From Mantis religiosa (lineage: Eukaryota; Arthropoda; Insecta; Mantodea; Mantidae), in contig CM060957.1 in the NCBI GenBank assembly GCA_030765055.1, positions 197,281,835 to 197,345,834 of the forward strand: a stretch of DNA of 64,000 bases, in the 5' to 3' direction. Shown here piece by piece: positions 1 through 11,600 of the stretch. A model generated the notes under the pieces. The model had not been told where the DNA came from, made no database searches, and saw only the letters and a list, made by a program, of their open reading frames with translations. The position numbers and the translations under genes were made by a program. Numbering within the stretch: the stretch's first letter is position 1; each line of letters opens with the position of its first letter.

Positions 1-420
1 CGAGCTGACCATACCAGCTGATGACGGCATCGGGCGACACCTTACCTGTGGACAAGGAGGCTCTGCTGATTCTGACCTTGGGACGGAGTGCCGTGCGTCG
101 ATGGGTGTTCGTCGCGAAGATGACTGAGGAGGGGATTCTGGGACTGGATGCCCTCAGGGGCCACGAGGCGACGGTCGACGTCGGCAGGAAGGTCCTGCGG
201 CTCAACGGAGAAGTGGTTATACTCCGTCGAAACGAAGAGCGCCTTGGAATCTGCAGGCTCATCCTGAACGTAGACGTGGTTTTCCCCGCGAAGAGCGAGG
301 TGGTGGTGTCGGCGCGACTGGAAGGCCAGAGAACCAGGAGCAGGATGCTGAACAAGAAGACTCCTGTACACGGACAATGTGTAGCCAGAGTATTCTGCCG
401 TGCCGAGAGGAGGTGCCAGT
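1..420 (+). pseudogene. Gypsy A protease C-terminal part
   Basis: Retropepsin remnant of the gypsy copy. In one frame the segment ASGDTLPV is followed by a strand-rich stretch with WVFVAK and then GLDAL, which matches the ILGLDAL hydrophobic-glycine motif before the second half of aspartic proteases. Copies C and D have the same peptide downstream of DTGAAVT, which lies outside the window here. The family cleaves the Gag-Pol polyprotein. The frame shifts shortly after position 300 and the linker towards reverse transcriptase (400-770) is not open. Confidence 0.8.
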
Positions 421-774
421 GAGACTGCTAAATCCAACGGACACCGATCACGACGTCCAGGATGGGACGGAGCTGCGAACGTGCGAGCCCGTGATGAAGG
501 TAACAGCAATCGACAAGACATAGGAGCCGGTGCAGACGTAACACCTGGGCCTCGACTAGAAGGCTTACTGGAGAGGGCGGCTGAACACCTGACGGCAGAA
601 CAGCTGGAGAATGTTCGATAACTGCTGAGGTGATTCCAGCGCGTCTTCAGCTAAGGCGACAGTGTCTACGACCGCACGGAAAAAGTTCTTCACCGCATCG
701 ACACCGGGGACGCCCGGCCTATTCGGCAACCACCTAGAGGTGTTCTGCCGGCGAAGCCAGGGGCGGTATGAGAC

Positions 775-1370
775 ATGCTGGAGGAAATGAGATCCAGGGG
801 AGTGACTGAAGAGTCTGACAGCCCTTGGGGTTCCCCAGTAGTCCTGGTGACGAAAAAGAACGGCGAGCTACGCTTCTGCGTGGACTACAGGAAGCTGAAC
901 GCTGTCACCCGGAAGGACAGTTTCCCTTTACCCTGGTTTGACGAGTCGCTGGACACACTAGCTGGTGCACAGTGGTTCTCGACCCTGGACTTGAAGTCGG
1001 GCTACTGGCAGGTATCTCTAGACCCGACAGATAGGGAGAACACCGCATTCTCGACAGGCCAAGGGCTCTAGCAGTTTACATTTGTTATTCCCTTTGGCCT
1101 CTGCAACGCACCGGCTATCTTCCAGTACCTCATGGAGTCAGTGATGAGAGGACTTACGACGCCTGCCTGCTATATTTGGACATCATCATCGTCGGTAAGA
1201 CTTTTGAAGAACATTTCGAGAATCTCAATAAGGTGCTAAAGAGATTGCAGGTGACCAACTTGAAGCTGAACGCGAAGAAGTGCCAGCTCTTCCGCAAGGA
1301 AGTGAACTACTTGGGCCACATAGTCTCAGCAACCAGAGTGGCCACAGACCCGGAAAAGACACAGCTGTGA
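775..1370 (+). pseudogene. Gypsy A reverse transcriptase
   Basis: RT fingers and palm of a Ty3/gypsy element, which would copy element RNA into DNA in cytoplasmic particles. Visible motifs in order are SPWGSPVVLV, RFCVDYRKLN, STLDLKSGYWQV (first catalytic Asp), a stop in place of Arg after STGQGL, then IPFGLCNAP and the active-site block. The active site reads LYLDIIIV instead of LYLDDIIIV as in copy B, so one Asp codon is missing. A frame change precedes it near 1160. The thumb segment LKLNAKKCQLF and NYLGHIVS follows, ending in a stop at about 1370. The enzyme cannot be functional. Confidence 0.9.
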
Positions 1371-1756
1371 GAGATTGACCTCGCCCAAAGGATAAGAAAG
1401 AGTTGCTCAGCTACCTGGTGCTATGCAGTTATTACCGACGCTTCATAAAGGGGTTCTCCAACATCCCAAAACCCCTCACCCGCCTTACAGGGTAACACCG
1501 GCCTTATGTATGGACGGAGGACGCTGAAGACGCTTTCCAGCACCTGAAGAAGACCCTGTGCAGTGCTCCAATTTTGGGTTTTCCACAACCAGGTGGCGCC
1601 TTCATTGTGGACAACGACACCAGCGACCATTGCACTGGAGGCGTCCTATCGCAGATCGAGGACGGCCATGAGCGGGGGATAGCCTACTACAGCAAGACGC
1701 TATCCAAGACAGAGAAGAACTACTGCGTCACCCGGCGAGAGGTCACTCTTGAGTGA
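1371..1756 (+). pseudogene. Gypsy A RNase H fragment
   Basis: N-terminal part of the tethered RNase H domain, beginning with CSYYRRFIKGFSN and continuing through FPQPGGAFIVDNDTSDHC, where the first catalytic Asp is FIVDND. IAYYSKTLSKTEKNYC follows. Compared with copy B, everything from the ELLAVVKTLEHF segment to just before the SEVEAG linker is deleted, so the C-terminal half of RNase H is absent. Two short frame interruptions occur before 1574. The domain would normally remove RNA from the RNA-DNA hybrid. Confidence 0.85.
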
Positions 1757-3383
1757 AGTGGAGGCAGGAACCAGACCATCCTCGGAGGATATCGCCCCGA
1801 GGAGCGCCACCTACAAATCGTACTGGGCCAAATGGGACTCGTTGAAGACCACAGAGGGCGTGCTATTCCGGGTATGGGAATCAACCGATGGGAAGACGCA
1901 GAGAGAACAGTTGGTACTTCCCTGGAGCAAGGTCCCGGAAGTCTTGGAGGAAGTGCTCGCCGGTACTTCTGGAGGACATCTGGGGGCGAACCGAACGATT
2001 GACAAACTACGGCAGCGCTGCTACTGCCTGAGGCTCCGAGCAGACGCTGAGAGATGGTGCCGTCAGATATAATAATATAATTTTTGACTAAGGGCGCTCA
2101 AATACGGCGGTCATCAGCGCCCTTTAACAACCAGTCATGGCAAAAGCCAGATATAAAACTTTCTAAAATCTATACAAGTGTAACAAAAACCATTAAAAAT
2201 GCACGTACATAAACATCAATAAAAACCTACTAAAATTTCGTTCACTAAATCTTAAACTCTAAATTAGACAAGAATCTAAAATCCTTCTCCACGGGTCTCC
2301 ACGCACGGCGTACACGTGGGTGGCCCTGCTGACCGTCTCCCTCAACCACGAAGAGGAGCCCACACGAGGGAAACTGTTGGCTCGGGAACCCGGGTGGGCC
2401 AAACTCGTACCTACCGAAGTAGGCCCCTGGGAGGTGGCACCGTCAGTGTCATGTGTGCACGGCGAGTCGCGACCCCCAGAGTAGGAGCCCGGGTCGCATG
2501 CAGCAGTACCACGTCGGAGCGCCATTCGAACGGATCGCCGTTGACTTTGCTGTACCGTTCCCAGTGTCCGACCGAGGCAACAGGTACATGTTGGTGGTCG
2601 TGAACTATTTCACCAATTGGCCGGAGGTGTATGCCATCCCGAACCAAGAGGCAAAAGCAATCACAGGCTGCATCGTGGAGCAAGTGTTCTCTCGATCTGA
2701 GGTACCGTTAGAGCTCCACAGCGACCAGGGTACCAATTTTGAACCAACCTGATGAATGAGGCACTAGGAAGGCTTGGGGTTAACAAGACCCGCACTACAC
2801 CTCTACATCCCCAGTGGATGGCATGGTTTAAAGGTACATCAAGACCTTAGAGGAACACCTGAAGAAAGTTGTGGCCAGCCATCAGCGAGACAGGGACGTC
2901 AAGGTGCCACTGTTCTTGCTGGCCTACCGCTCGTCAACACAGGACACAACTGGGATGACGCTAACCAGCTTAATGTTCAGCCGGGAGTTACGCCTCCCTT
3001 GTGACCTGGCTTTTGGATGCCCTCCGGAAGCGAAACAGACAGCGACCGAGTATGTGGAGAACCTGGTGGACCACTTTCACGACATGCACGAGATGGCCCG
3101 CCAGAACATCCAGGAGGCGAGCGACCGCATGAAGACACAATACGACAGGCAAGCCAACAACCAAGTTTTCCAGCAAGGTAACCTGGTCTGGTTGTACCAT
3201 CCTACCCGGACCAAGGGACGCTGCCCGAAGCTTCAGCAGCCATGGCAAGGACCGTACCGTGTGATGAACATGATTAACGGCGTGGTCTTCCGCATCCAAA
3301 AGGTGCCCCAAGGAAAGATGTTGGTGGTACACCTGGATCGCCTGACCCGCTACGATGGTGCTGTTCGGGTGGACCAGCTTTGA
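1757..3383 (+). pseudogene. Gypsy A integrase, split by an insertion
   Basis: Integrase region in pieces. The zinc-binding domain runs through HLGANRTIDKLRQR to ERWCR and is then interrupted at 2067 by a foreign insert. It resumes at about 2447 with CHVC-equivalent sequence and VGAPFERIAVDFA (first catalytic Asp). The second Asp is in HSDQGTNFE (about 2720-2745). Where copy B has the catalytic Glu (GMVERY), this copy has a TAA codon near 2830. The C-terminal part (2871-3383) is open and holds YRSSTQDTTGMT, the WQGPYRV GPY/F-type motif and VVHLDRL. The stop is followed directly by the polypurine tract. Non-functional. Confidence 0.88.
2067..2439 (-). mobile_element. SINE-like or 5'-truncated LINE insertion inside gypsy A
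   Basis: About 373 bp absent from the same integrase position in copies B and C. It is flanked by CCGTCAG at 2060-2066 and 2440-2446, a plausible 7-bp target duplication. In reverse complement the element ends with GGCGCTGATGACC, then GAGCGCCC and an AT-rich tail (ATTATATTATTATAT). That short hairpin-forming GGGCGCT/AGCGCCC ending is common at 3' ends of insect non-LTR elements and their SINEs. The GC-rich upstream half has no convincing pol III box. Family not identified. Confidence 0.7.
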
Positions 3384-3394
3384 GGAGGGAGCAG

Positions 3395-3892
3395 TGTCAC
3401 CTAATTATCGGAAGGCGCTACCAGCTAGCAGCTGGGTGGGCGACAGAAGGCATTTAGCCAACGCCTACCCATTTATCTTGTGGCGTTCACTGAAGGGGAT
3501 GGTTAGGGAAGTGTGAGGAAGCATTTTACCGCCTCTTTCACCTCCCTCGGACGCCTGGAACCATCGGAAGACGTTCCGAGCTGCGAAGTTTCCAGAAACG
3601 GCGATCTTCTTATATAAGGGCTGCAGTGCATGAGTTAGTTCAGTCCTTGGCGAGCAGCCGTGAGGTGTGCCGTGCTAGGGAACGAACTGGAAGGCTGTGT
3701 ACGTGTATTAGAGGAATTGTACGTAATTTTGACTGCAGAGGGACCAATGACAGACGAACTGGTGTTTCGTAATTGTGTACGCTACGTAATTCTATGTAAT
3801 CGGCAAGTGTTCCAACTGTAATTCGGTGGAAATAAAGAATACTTTGAATTTGTGCAATTGGACTTTTAATTTCGTGAACCCACAAAGTCACA
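3395..3892 (+). repeat. 3' LTR of gypsy A
   Basis: 498-bp LTR beginning TGTCACC and ending GTCACA (TG...CA). It carries TATATAAGG near 3611, a likely TATA element for U3, and AATAAAG near 3831, a likely polyadenylation signal in R. The matching LTR of copy B is about 512 bp. Copies C and D have much shorter LTRs (213-267 bp) with the same last 30 or so bases. Confidence 0.9.
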
Positions 3893-4287
3893 ATACATAT
3901 ACAGAGCAACTTTTCTAAAGTTTCTACGTCTTTTATTCAGGTAGTTAAAATATTCATTTTTGATGAATTCTCGTGATCTAATATCGGGCACAATACAATA
4001 CTTGAGCTACTTACACTAAGTACGTAGTAGAGAATGTAAAACGTGTACCGAGATATGACTTTGGTACAAAACTGTATGATCAAATCTTTACACAAACTAA
4101 TTGTGACACGTTTTTATTACTATTATATTTATAATAGTTTTTATACTCTATTGATTTATGTGAATTTGATCAAAGTACTGTATGTATAATAGATCTGAAT
4201 AAAACTAAAGGATTAGTTTAATAGTCTGGTTCATCGTGACTTAATTCCCTATAATGTACTTTAACTTACAAGTCATAAAGAAAGAAA
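3893..4287. other. AT-rich spacer
   Basis: Sequence between the gypsy LTR and the jockey-like remnant. I see no coding, RNA or repeat signal. The right flank of the LTR begins ATAC; the left target site lies outside the window. Confidence 0.6.
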
Positions 4288-4809
4288 AAACAAAGAAGCC
4301 AAAATACTCCTCTTTCCCAAAGCGAACACAAATCCAGCCCTTCCGATCAGCTACAGGCCAAATAGCCTATTAAACACTTTAAGCAAAGTACTAGAGAAGA
4401 TAATTCTAAAAAGAATGAACAAGCATATTCACAAACACAACATTCTTATACCTGAGCAATTTCGGTTCGGAGCTCAGCACTCTACCACACTCCAACTTTT
4501 GCGAATGACCGAAGAGATAACCAACGGATTCAATACCAATAAGTCAACAGGCGCCGTATACTTGGACATCGAACGAGCCTTTGACAAAGTATGGCACGCA
4601 GGCCTAATCAAAAAGGTAAGCCAATACGCCTTTCCAGATTCGGCAGTATCCCTAATTAAGGATCACCTGTCTGATAGATACTTTCGCACAGAGGTAAAAG
4701 ATACAGTATCTACCGTGAGGCATATTAAAGCAGGCGTCCCACAAGAAAGTCTGCTGGGACCGACGCTATTTAACATATATATATGACATGCCCGAAATAA
4801 TAAGAACCA

Positions 4810-4859
<50 letters not shown>

Positions 4860-5615
4860 ACGACACCGCACTAGTGACTCAGTCAACACAGCCCCGAATC
4901 ATTCATCAACGGTTCCAGAACGCCCTAAATACACTTGAGCCCTGGTTCTCCAATTGGAGAATTAAAGTATATCCTAGAAAAACCCAAGCCATAATCTTCA
5001 CAAAAACACTCCTACATAGGAAAAACAAGCGTACTCTTCAGCCACTGATATACCAAGGCGAAGGTATCGACTGGAAAGACCAAGTGAACTATTTAGGTCT
5101 GGTAATGGACCAGGGCGTCACCTGGAGCAAGCACATCACCATGATTAGAGCCAAGGCCAATGACCAGCTAAACGAATTATACCCGATATTTAATATAAAC
5201 AGCCAACTGAAAGTTCATATGGGCCTCACCCTATATAAGACATTACTAAAGCCAATCATCACGTACGCAGCCCCCGTATGGGGATATGCTGCTAAAACCC
5301 ACATAAATAAGCTACAAACGTTACAAAACAGAATAATAAGAATAACTACATAGCAACCGCCGGTAGCTCCGGCCAATCTGTTGCACACTGAGCTAAAAGT
5401 ACACACAATTGAGGAGTTTCTCAAAAAAACTCAGTTTTAACGTATATAAGCGAAAAGACAAAAATGACAACGAACTAATTCAACAGCTAGGAACTAATGA
5501 AACCAACCGTAATAAACATAAAAGGCCATTGTCCATATTTGAGAGGACCATTGACATGGGAAATCCAGAAATTGACTTCCAAGAGTATCTAAACTCACTA
5601 GTAAGACTTCCATAG
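4288..5615 (+). pseudogene. Jockey-like non-LTR retrotransposon reverse transcriptase
   Basis: 5'-truncated LINE ORF2. Recognisable RT blocks are YRPNSLLNTLSKVLEK (frameshifted, about 4345), then EQFRFGAQHSTTLQLLRM, YLDIERAFDKVWH with the first catalytic Asp, and GVPQESLLGP. The frame breaks, a TA microsatellite follows, and the catalytic YADDTALV resumes directly after it at about 4853. Downstream are WFSNWRIKVYPRKTQ, VNYLGLVMDQGVTW, YAAPVWGYAA (thumb) and a C-terminus ending EYLNSLVRLP at 5615. No RNase H domain follows, in keeping with jockey-type elements. The family encodes target-primed reverse transcription; this copy is inactive. Confidence 0.9.
4814..4855. repeat. TA dinucleotide microsatellite
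   Basis: About 21 copies of TA lying immediately before the GCCGACGAC codons of the jockey-like RT active site. The last TAT doubles as the Tyr of YADD. Confidence 0.95.
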
Positions 5616-6755
5616 AAGTAATAAGAATTACCCATAACTATACACCGCATCCAGACAATTGGCAGTCGACAAAGTCCTTGCTCTTAGTCAAGGCGGCTCC
5701 GGAGGGAGGGCTCATTCCTCTCCCTCCACATTCGTAAGACATTGACATCTCACTCTTGACCACGATTTCATATTAGAATTAGACAAATCAGACGCAGCTA
5801 AAGCTTAGAGATACCATTGACGATCGCACAATGTTCGAAGTAGAAACTACCATTCTTAACATATACTTACATGAAATATAAAAAACGAGTGACTAACGCT
5901 GTTTTGGCGATCTCTACTAACATTAATGACACACCCTAATTGTATTAGGATGAAGACCATTAGATAATAATTACAAAGTAATGACTACACTAACCGCACA
6001 AATTCTAAGTACGCAAAACACAAGACTTCTCCTCTATTGGAGGACACAATTACTAGGGTAAGACCGCGCTTCCTACAGGAAACGACACTACCCCTTAACA
6101 CATACTTCACCTTGAATCCTTCACCTTCACCTTGAATCCGCAAGGGCATATTCAGGACCTCGGTCATGCCTATGTCCTAGCAACAAGTCTCACCTCGGTA
6201 ACGCCATACGGCCTAACCTACACATCCTCTCCATTAATCCGCAGGTGCATCTAGCGGTACTGCCGGAATTCCTCTCCAAACTAATCTCCAGTGGAGGTTT
6301 TAAGTGAGTAGTATCTTAGGGTGAAGCTCACTCTCCTGGCTGTGCCATCCCAGTACAGCTGGGGTAAGTCCATAAATGGATTTTTCCTCCACATAAAAAA
6401 AAAACTTAGCGGGGAGATCCGATGCTACAGGGTCGCTCTTACGGGCTTATACTTACTCTTATATGGCAAGGCAGAGAAAGTTGGCGCGAAATACGACACT
6501 AGGCCATGGTGTACAAAATGGCACTAACCCATGTTCGTCACGGTGGACGACAAACTACTATTAGTACCTTTATAAAATTAAGTTTGACCGGTCGCAAGAT
6601 AATGTGATATGAATAATCGAGCAATTGTCTTCAGACTTTTCTTAGTGTCGTGTTTATAAGGACATAAATATGTATAACAAATTAGTTGTTTTGAGTTCTC
6701 TATTTAAAAATGCTAATGTATTTATTTCAGGCAAATACTGAAAGTGTAAGCAACA
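5616..6755. other. Non-coding stretch downstream of the jockey-like remnant
   Basis: No supported gene. It may contain the 3' UTR of the LINE, but no poly(A) tail or target duplication was found. A short tandem CACCTTGAATCC repeat sits at about 6108-6140 and an A-run at 6397-6406. Confidence 0.45.
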
Positions 6756-6799
6756 ACAACAACACACACACACACACGCGCGCGCGCGCGCGCGCGCGA
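6756..6799. repeat. Compound CA/CG microsatellite
   Basis: AAC repeats pass into about nine CA units and then about twelve CG units. A long CG run is unusual in this AT-rich sequence and could adopt Z-DNA. Confidence 0.9.
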
Positions 6800-6859
6800 G
6801 CGCACTGTATCATATGTAAATCATTTTTCAAGAAAAACAATTATTTCAAATGTGTTATG

Positions 6860-7790
6860 ACAAGCAATTAACTAATTTTCAAAGTACAGACCATTATATT
6901 CTATTGTCTTGAGCCATCGTTCAGCGAGGTTTATTATCACATGATGGCACCAGTCTCTGGTTTTTGATGCCAAGAAATCGGTGACACCCACTTGTACTGC
7001 TTCAAAGTTGTCAACATTTCTTTCACGTAGAAAATGGATCATTTAAAAAAATCTGATGGTGCAAGAACAGGGCTGCATGCTGGGTGTGGTAGCAGTTTGA
7101 TTGCTCACAATTGCTGAATTTTTAAATGATTGTTGTTGCAGTATGAGGTGTAGTTCTGTCCTATTGCAATAGAACTCTATTTCGTTTAACTAATGCTGGG
7201 TATCTCCGTCTAAAAGTTTCATGAACTCGTTCAAGTTGTTGAGAATGAGTTCCGCATTAATCTTCCACCCATTTGGTACATACTTGAAGTGATTCAAACC
7301 TTCAAAGTTCCACCAGACACACGATATTACTTTTGTACCGAATTGATATTTTATTAACGATGAATGTGGCAGGTTGGCAGGGATCAAGCCGCTCTTTCGA
7401 GGTATCAGGGTTTCGGTAATACTTCCATTGATCATCGCAAGTGACAATTAGGCTGACAAATAAATCACCCATAGCATTACGGATAAGCTGATGACAGATA
7501 CCCGCTCTAAGTTCAGCCTAATGAGGTGTCAGATCATGAGGTACAGATCTACACTCTCTGTATGATTTTACAAGTGTCTTAATGCGGTGTGGTGTATGTT
7601 ATCCTTTGAAGCACCAGTTCTTATGCACGAACATAAGTTAGGGTATGTTCAATATTCCATACATTAGGTCTTCCATAACGTGGGAAATCTTTAGTGTTTT
7701 CGTCTCTATTGTCAAAACGCTGGAACCATTGTTGTACCACACGCTCACTAACGAACCTTTGTCCTTCCACTTCATATATGGTTCGAGCTA
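6860..7790 (-). pseudogene. Mariner transposase remnant
   Basis: Reading the minus strand from 7790, a helix-turn-helix segment is seen as EGQRFVSERVVQQWFQRF followed by DFPRYGRPNVW, the linker typical of mariner transposases (W...F, then PR.GRP). Towards the low-coordinate end are RNRVLLQQDRT-like sequence out of frame, LAPSDFF, and the terminal block FLASKTRDWCHH and RWLKTIEYNGLYFEN with a stop at about 6865. Many stops and frameshifts separate these pieces. Mariner enzymes cut and paste their elements at TA sites; this copy is dead and no inverted repeats were identified. Confidence 0.75.
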
Positions 7791-8450
7791 GGGCAGCGGC
7801 GTTTTAAATCCTGTTTCCAGTAATGATTTAGCTTGAACTTTGTTATCTCCATCTTGTGATTGTTCACTAACAACTGAATAGTGATAAATGCTGGCAATAT
7901 ACGAAATACAAGACATGGCATAGCCAAACCAAAGAAGCTCAATAAATTCACCAGAATACCAAAAAACTAACTTCACTTATGAAACCAACCAATACAAATG
8001 TCGACTGCAAACCGGAGATGTTTGAATAGTAATTCATGGATCAGTAGTAACATTTTGAAAATGTTATCACAAGGGAGGTCATCGTCACTACATGGGTTTG
8101 TGCCACTTTGTACACCGTGGTCTAGTGTCGCTTTTTTCGCCAAGTACACTTCGTAGATCTCTCTGCAAGTGTTAGTATAAGCTCCTAAGAGCAACCTTGT
8201 AGCATCGGACCTCCGCGCTAAGTTGACGTGCCAGCCGTTATTATATACTAAATGGAATGTCCGCTCTTTGTCCGCGAGAGCTTATACATTTTGTGTTCCA
8301 TTCCTATAAATTTATGCCTACATAGTTTTTAAAGAGTTTTACAATTTATAATAACACAAACAATTATTAAACGTTTGATAGAATTTTTACATTCTAGAGC
8401 TACTTGTATAAGGCGTTCAAAGCCAAATGCAAACAAGAATGTATTGGAAG
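7791..8450. other. Unassigned spacer
   Basis: Contains short minus-strand open stretches without recognisable domains. No RNA gene or repeat is supported. Confidence 0.4.
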
Positions 8451-8452
8451 TA

Positions 8453-8656
8453 CAGGGTGTCCATAAATGAATATCGGGGTTTTAACGCTTTATAACATTA
8501 ATTTTATAATTAATGTTATAATTATTATTAATTATTATTAATTAATTAATAATTAATTAATTAATTAATTAATTAATTATTAATTATTATTAATGTTATA
8601 ATTTTATTTTATGTTATAAAGCGTTAAAACCCCGATATTCATTTATGGACACCCGG
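8453..8656. mobile_element. Palindromic MITE (Tc1/mariner-type ends, TA target)
   Basis: A 204-bp foldback element. Its left arm CAGGGTGTCCATAAATGAAT is repeated inverted at the right end with about one mismatch, and the match continues for roughly 48 bp to CGCTTTATAACAT. The middle is an almost perfect AT palindrome of TTAA and TAAT units (about 8500-8605). TA dinucleotides flank both ends (8451-8452 and 8657-8658), as expected for Tc1/mariner-related target duplication. It has no coding capacity, so movement would need a transposase supplied elsewhere. Confidence 0.9.
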
Positions 8657-8658
8657 TA

Positions 8659-11600
8659 TATTAACAGAATTAACTCAGATTGAGCTATACAGATACATAG
8701 AAACATTCCAAATTTAAATAATTAAGTAAATAAGCTTGACTGTAAGAAACACAAGACCTGATCATTTTTAACATGATATCCAATTTGCAGAAATTCCAAA
8801 TGTTCCTTATTTCCGTAGAAATACACTGTTCAATTATCACGTAACAATATTACGTCACGTACACACCACCATCTACCAAGGTCTACTACTACTGCAATTA
8901 TACTGCAATTACTACTGCAATCTTCTAGACAAGTTATGGGCAGCTATGATTAAGAAACGACTCGGTATGTTCTACAAAGTTGTTCGTCTTCTGTCTGACA
9001 ATTCGCCAGTTCATTCATCTCAAGTTACAATTGACAAAACAAGGGAATGTGGCTTTGAGACCTTACAGCATCCTCCTTATTGACAACACAAATGACGCCT
9101 TTAATGACGTGGAAGAGTAGTTTATAGCGAATTCTGCAAATTTCTACAATCAAGGTATTCGGAAGATCAAGAAACACTGGGAAAAAGTGTAAATGTCTAT
9201 GGTGACTACATAAAGAAGAACTAACAAACACATATCAACACAAACTCTGCATCACAGTTTTAAAGAGTGATAATTAAAACTTCACAACAGCCCCTCGTAT
9301 GCATGTCAAATTAAACTTTAAGTCACATTATCCATTACCAGAATAAACACAAAACATTCTTTATCACAGATTTTGAAAATACCATCCACCTGAATCAATA
9401 ATTACGTAAAACTGAAGCTAGTAACAGTGAGGCAGCAGAACTACACAAATTTATAATGTAACTTATCTTTAAAGTAATTGTTGGAAATGTCAAGAAATTA
9501 TAAGTTTACAATTTCCTAAACATTTGTTTAATTATCAATCACATTCAATTTTGTTTTTGTCAATGTTACAGTCACTAGACGTCACTACACAATTTTTAAT
9601 TTTTAAAATAAACACTTTTTCCCAAACCATTAAGTCTTTCAGATCATTCAATTGTCTTAATAGTTTATATTCTGGATTTATAATGAAAAGACCAAAAATG
9701 ATCTGCTACGGTCAATTTATCTGTTTCAATCTACTTAATGTTACGAAAATATTCTTTCATCCTTGTCCCTACTTACATTTGGTCTTTCCAATATAATCTT
9801 GATCGCAATATAAGCAACTAAATAGATAAATGCCAGATATTTTATTATCAGGAGCTTTACATTTTAGAGAAATGTAGTAAATTAGTTATATTACATAATT
9901 TAGTAATTATTATTGTAACTACATTTGTTTAAATGATCATTACATTGTTATTACTTGGGTTCTTTAAAACAAAACGTTTGCTACAGTGCTCTACAAGAGA
10001 TAAAATATCCAACAACAACCCAGTACAACAGAACAGTCAACAGGCAACCCAGTGATTATTCTTTAACCTGTTGGGAAATTTAAATAAATTTTTTGATTTC
10101 TCAAAAAATATTACATGCATACAGTAAGATATCTTGATAAAACAGAACTGGAGTTGACTTTGCAACTGCCAAGTTATTTTGTATTTTTTACAAAATGCAA
10201 GAATGATGAAATATGATGTCAGTTTAGTAAAGCAGATGAATTTTAACGTTTGTTTCTTGAATGCTAATATGACTGTAACTAAACCTAATACATATGTAAA
10301 CTTGAGGGGAAGAAAGTCTTTGACATTGTTGAGAAACAGAGCAAACGCTCACACACACACTGTAATTAAAGTAAGGTTTCCATATGCATTGCAAGTCTAA
10401 ATATTTGTAGCTCCCAGAGAAAGTTAATTAGTTCATTTAGAAGCATGGTAACACATCCTTACTTATATGTAATCTGCTGTTATACATATTAATTATCAAT
10501 GAAATCCAACCGAGCTTTATGACATTAAATGATCATATGACATATGCTGAGACGCCTATTTTACGTTTTTAAATTTTAAAAATTTATTTAGAATTGTTAT
10601 GAAAAGACTAGTTTGTATGGGAATGAAAGCATAAAATTAGGATATTCATGAAATGATGCAATGTGAAGCAAAATTTCTATGTTGTTATCACATTTCTTTC
10701 TCTTCTCGCATGAGATTTTGCGGCTATCAGTTTTTTCTGGTCACCAATTGTATCAACTTATTGTAAATAAGTCATGAGATCAGGTTTGGTTCAGAGTAGA
10801 AGTAAATACAATTCTGGAGAAGTCCAATTTCGTAACAAATAATTTAATTGTATTATCTGGATTACATTTTACTTGAACTTTCTTTCCTTGTCAATCATTG
10901 AAGGTTACCTCCAGCATATCGATATATTCTTACTTGTTTAATAAAGATTCCATTAATTACATAAAACTCCTTATTCCTGCACGTTTACTCATTACTTACA
11001 AGATTCTCCTTATGAAGATTATTGATTTTCCTCTTCTATCCAAAACTTTTCATCTTTTCACGTCAAGCAAGATTATTGATTTTCATTTCCATAGCAACCG
11101 TTCATCATTCCACGGCCCACTAATATTCAGATCACAATACAAGTCTCATTCCAAAGCAAAAACTCCCGCTACAAATGTGAGTGAAATAAGATGTAATATT
11201 GTTCTTATTGGCAGCTGCAAGAATTGATTACGTAATGTGATGATGTGGACCAGTAGGATGTTAGTTATTTGGTTGCTATACACACATACAAAGAATGGAG
11301 CAGATTATCAGCAATTGGCGTTCTTCTGCATCAGAACTCCGTAGGAGGAAGATGTGTATTGGAGTCTCTCCGAGCATGTGCGGAAAAAAATTTGTGTATA
11401 TGCACTTAAGATGCATTAATTAGTGTAAGTGTAAGAGAAGAATCGTTCATCTATAGGTCGATCACCGTTTCTTAAAGGACAGCATTTCACGTCATTTTAA
11501 TTTGTATCAAAGTTTGGTAAATTTTCAGAAGAATTAAATATTCGACTTTGAAAAAAGAGAGGCAATTGTTTGTTCTAAAAGCAGTAATAATTTTCCTCTA

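Larger units (their letters stand above)
1..3892 (+). mobile_element. Ty3/gypsy LTR retrotransposon, copy A (5' end outside window)
   Basis: Degenerate Ty3/gypsy element read in the order protease, reverse transcriptase, RNase H, integrase, polypurine tract, 3' LTR. The window opens inside the protease, after its catalytic DTG motif, so the 5' LTR, gag and most of the protease lie upstream. The frame is broken repeatedly. RNase H and the linker carry a deletion near 1756, and a SINE-like insert interrupts the integrase at 2067-2439. The polypurine tract GAGGAGGGAGCAG ends at 3394, directly before the TGTCACC start of the LTR. No envelope ORF lies between integrase and LTR. Closely related copies occur at 23385-26295 (plus), 48727-52446 and 59383-62143 (both minus). 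The element is certainly dead as a coding unit. Confidence 0.93.

Noticed and set aside
3384..3394. Envelope gene in gypsy copies
   Set aside because: In all four copies the integrase frame runs to the polypurine tract with no room for an env ORF, so these are retrotransposons without envelope.
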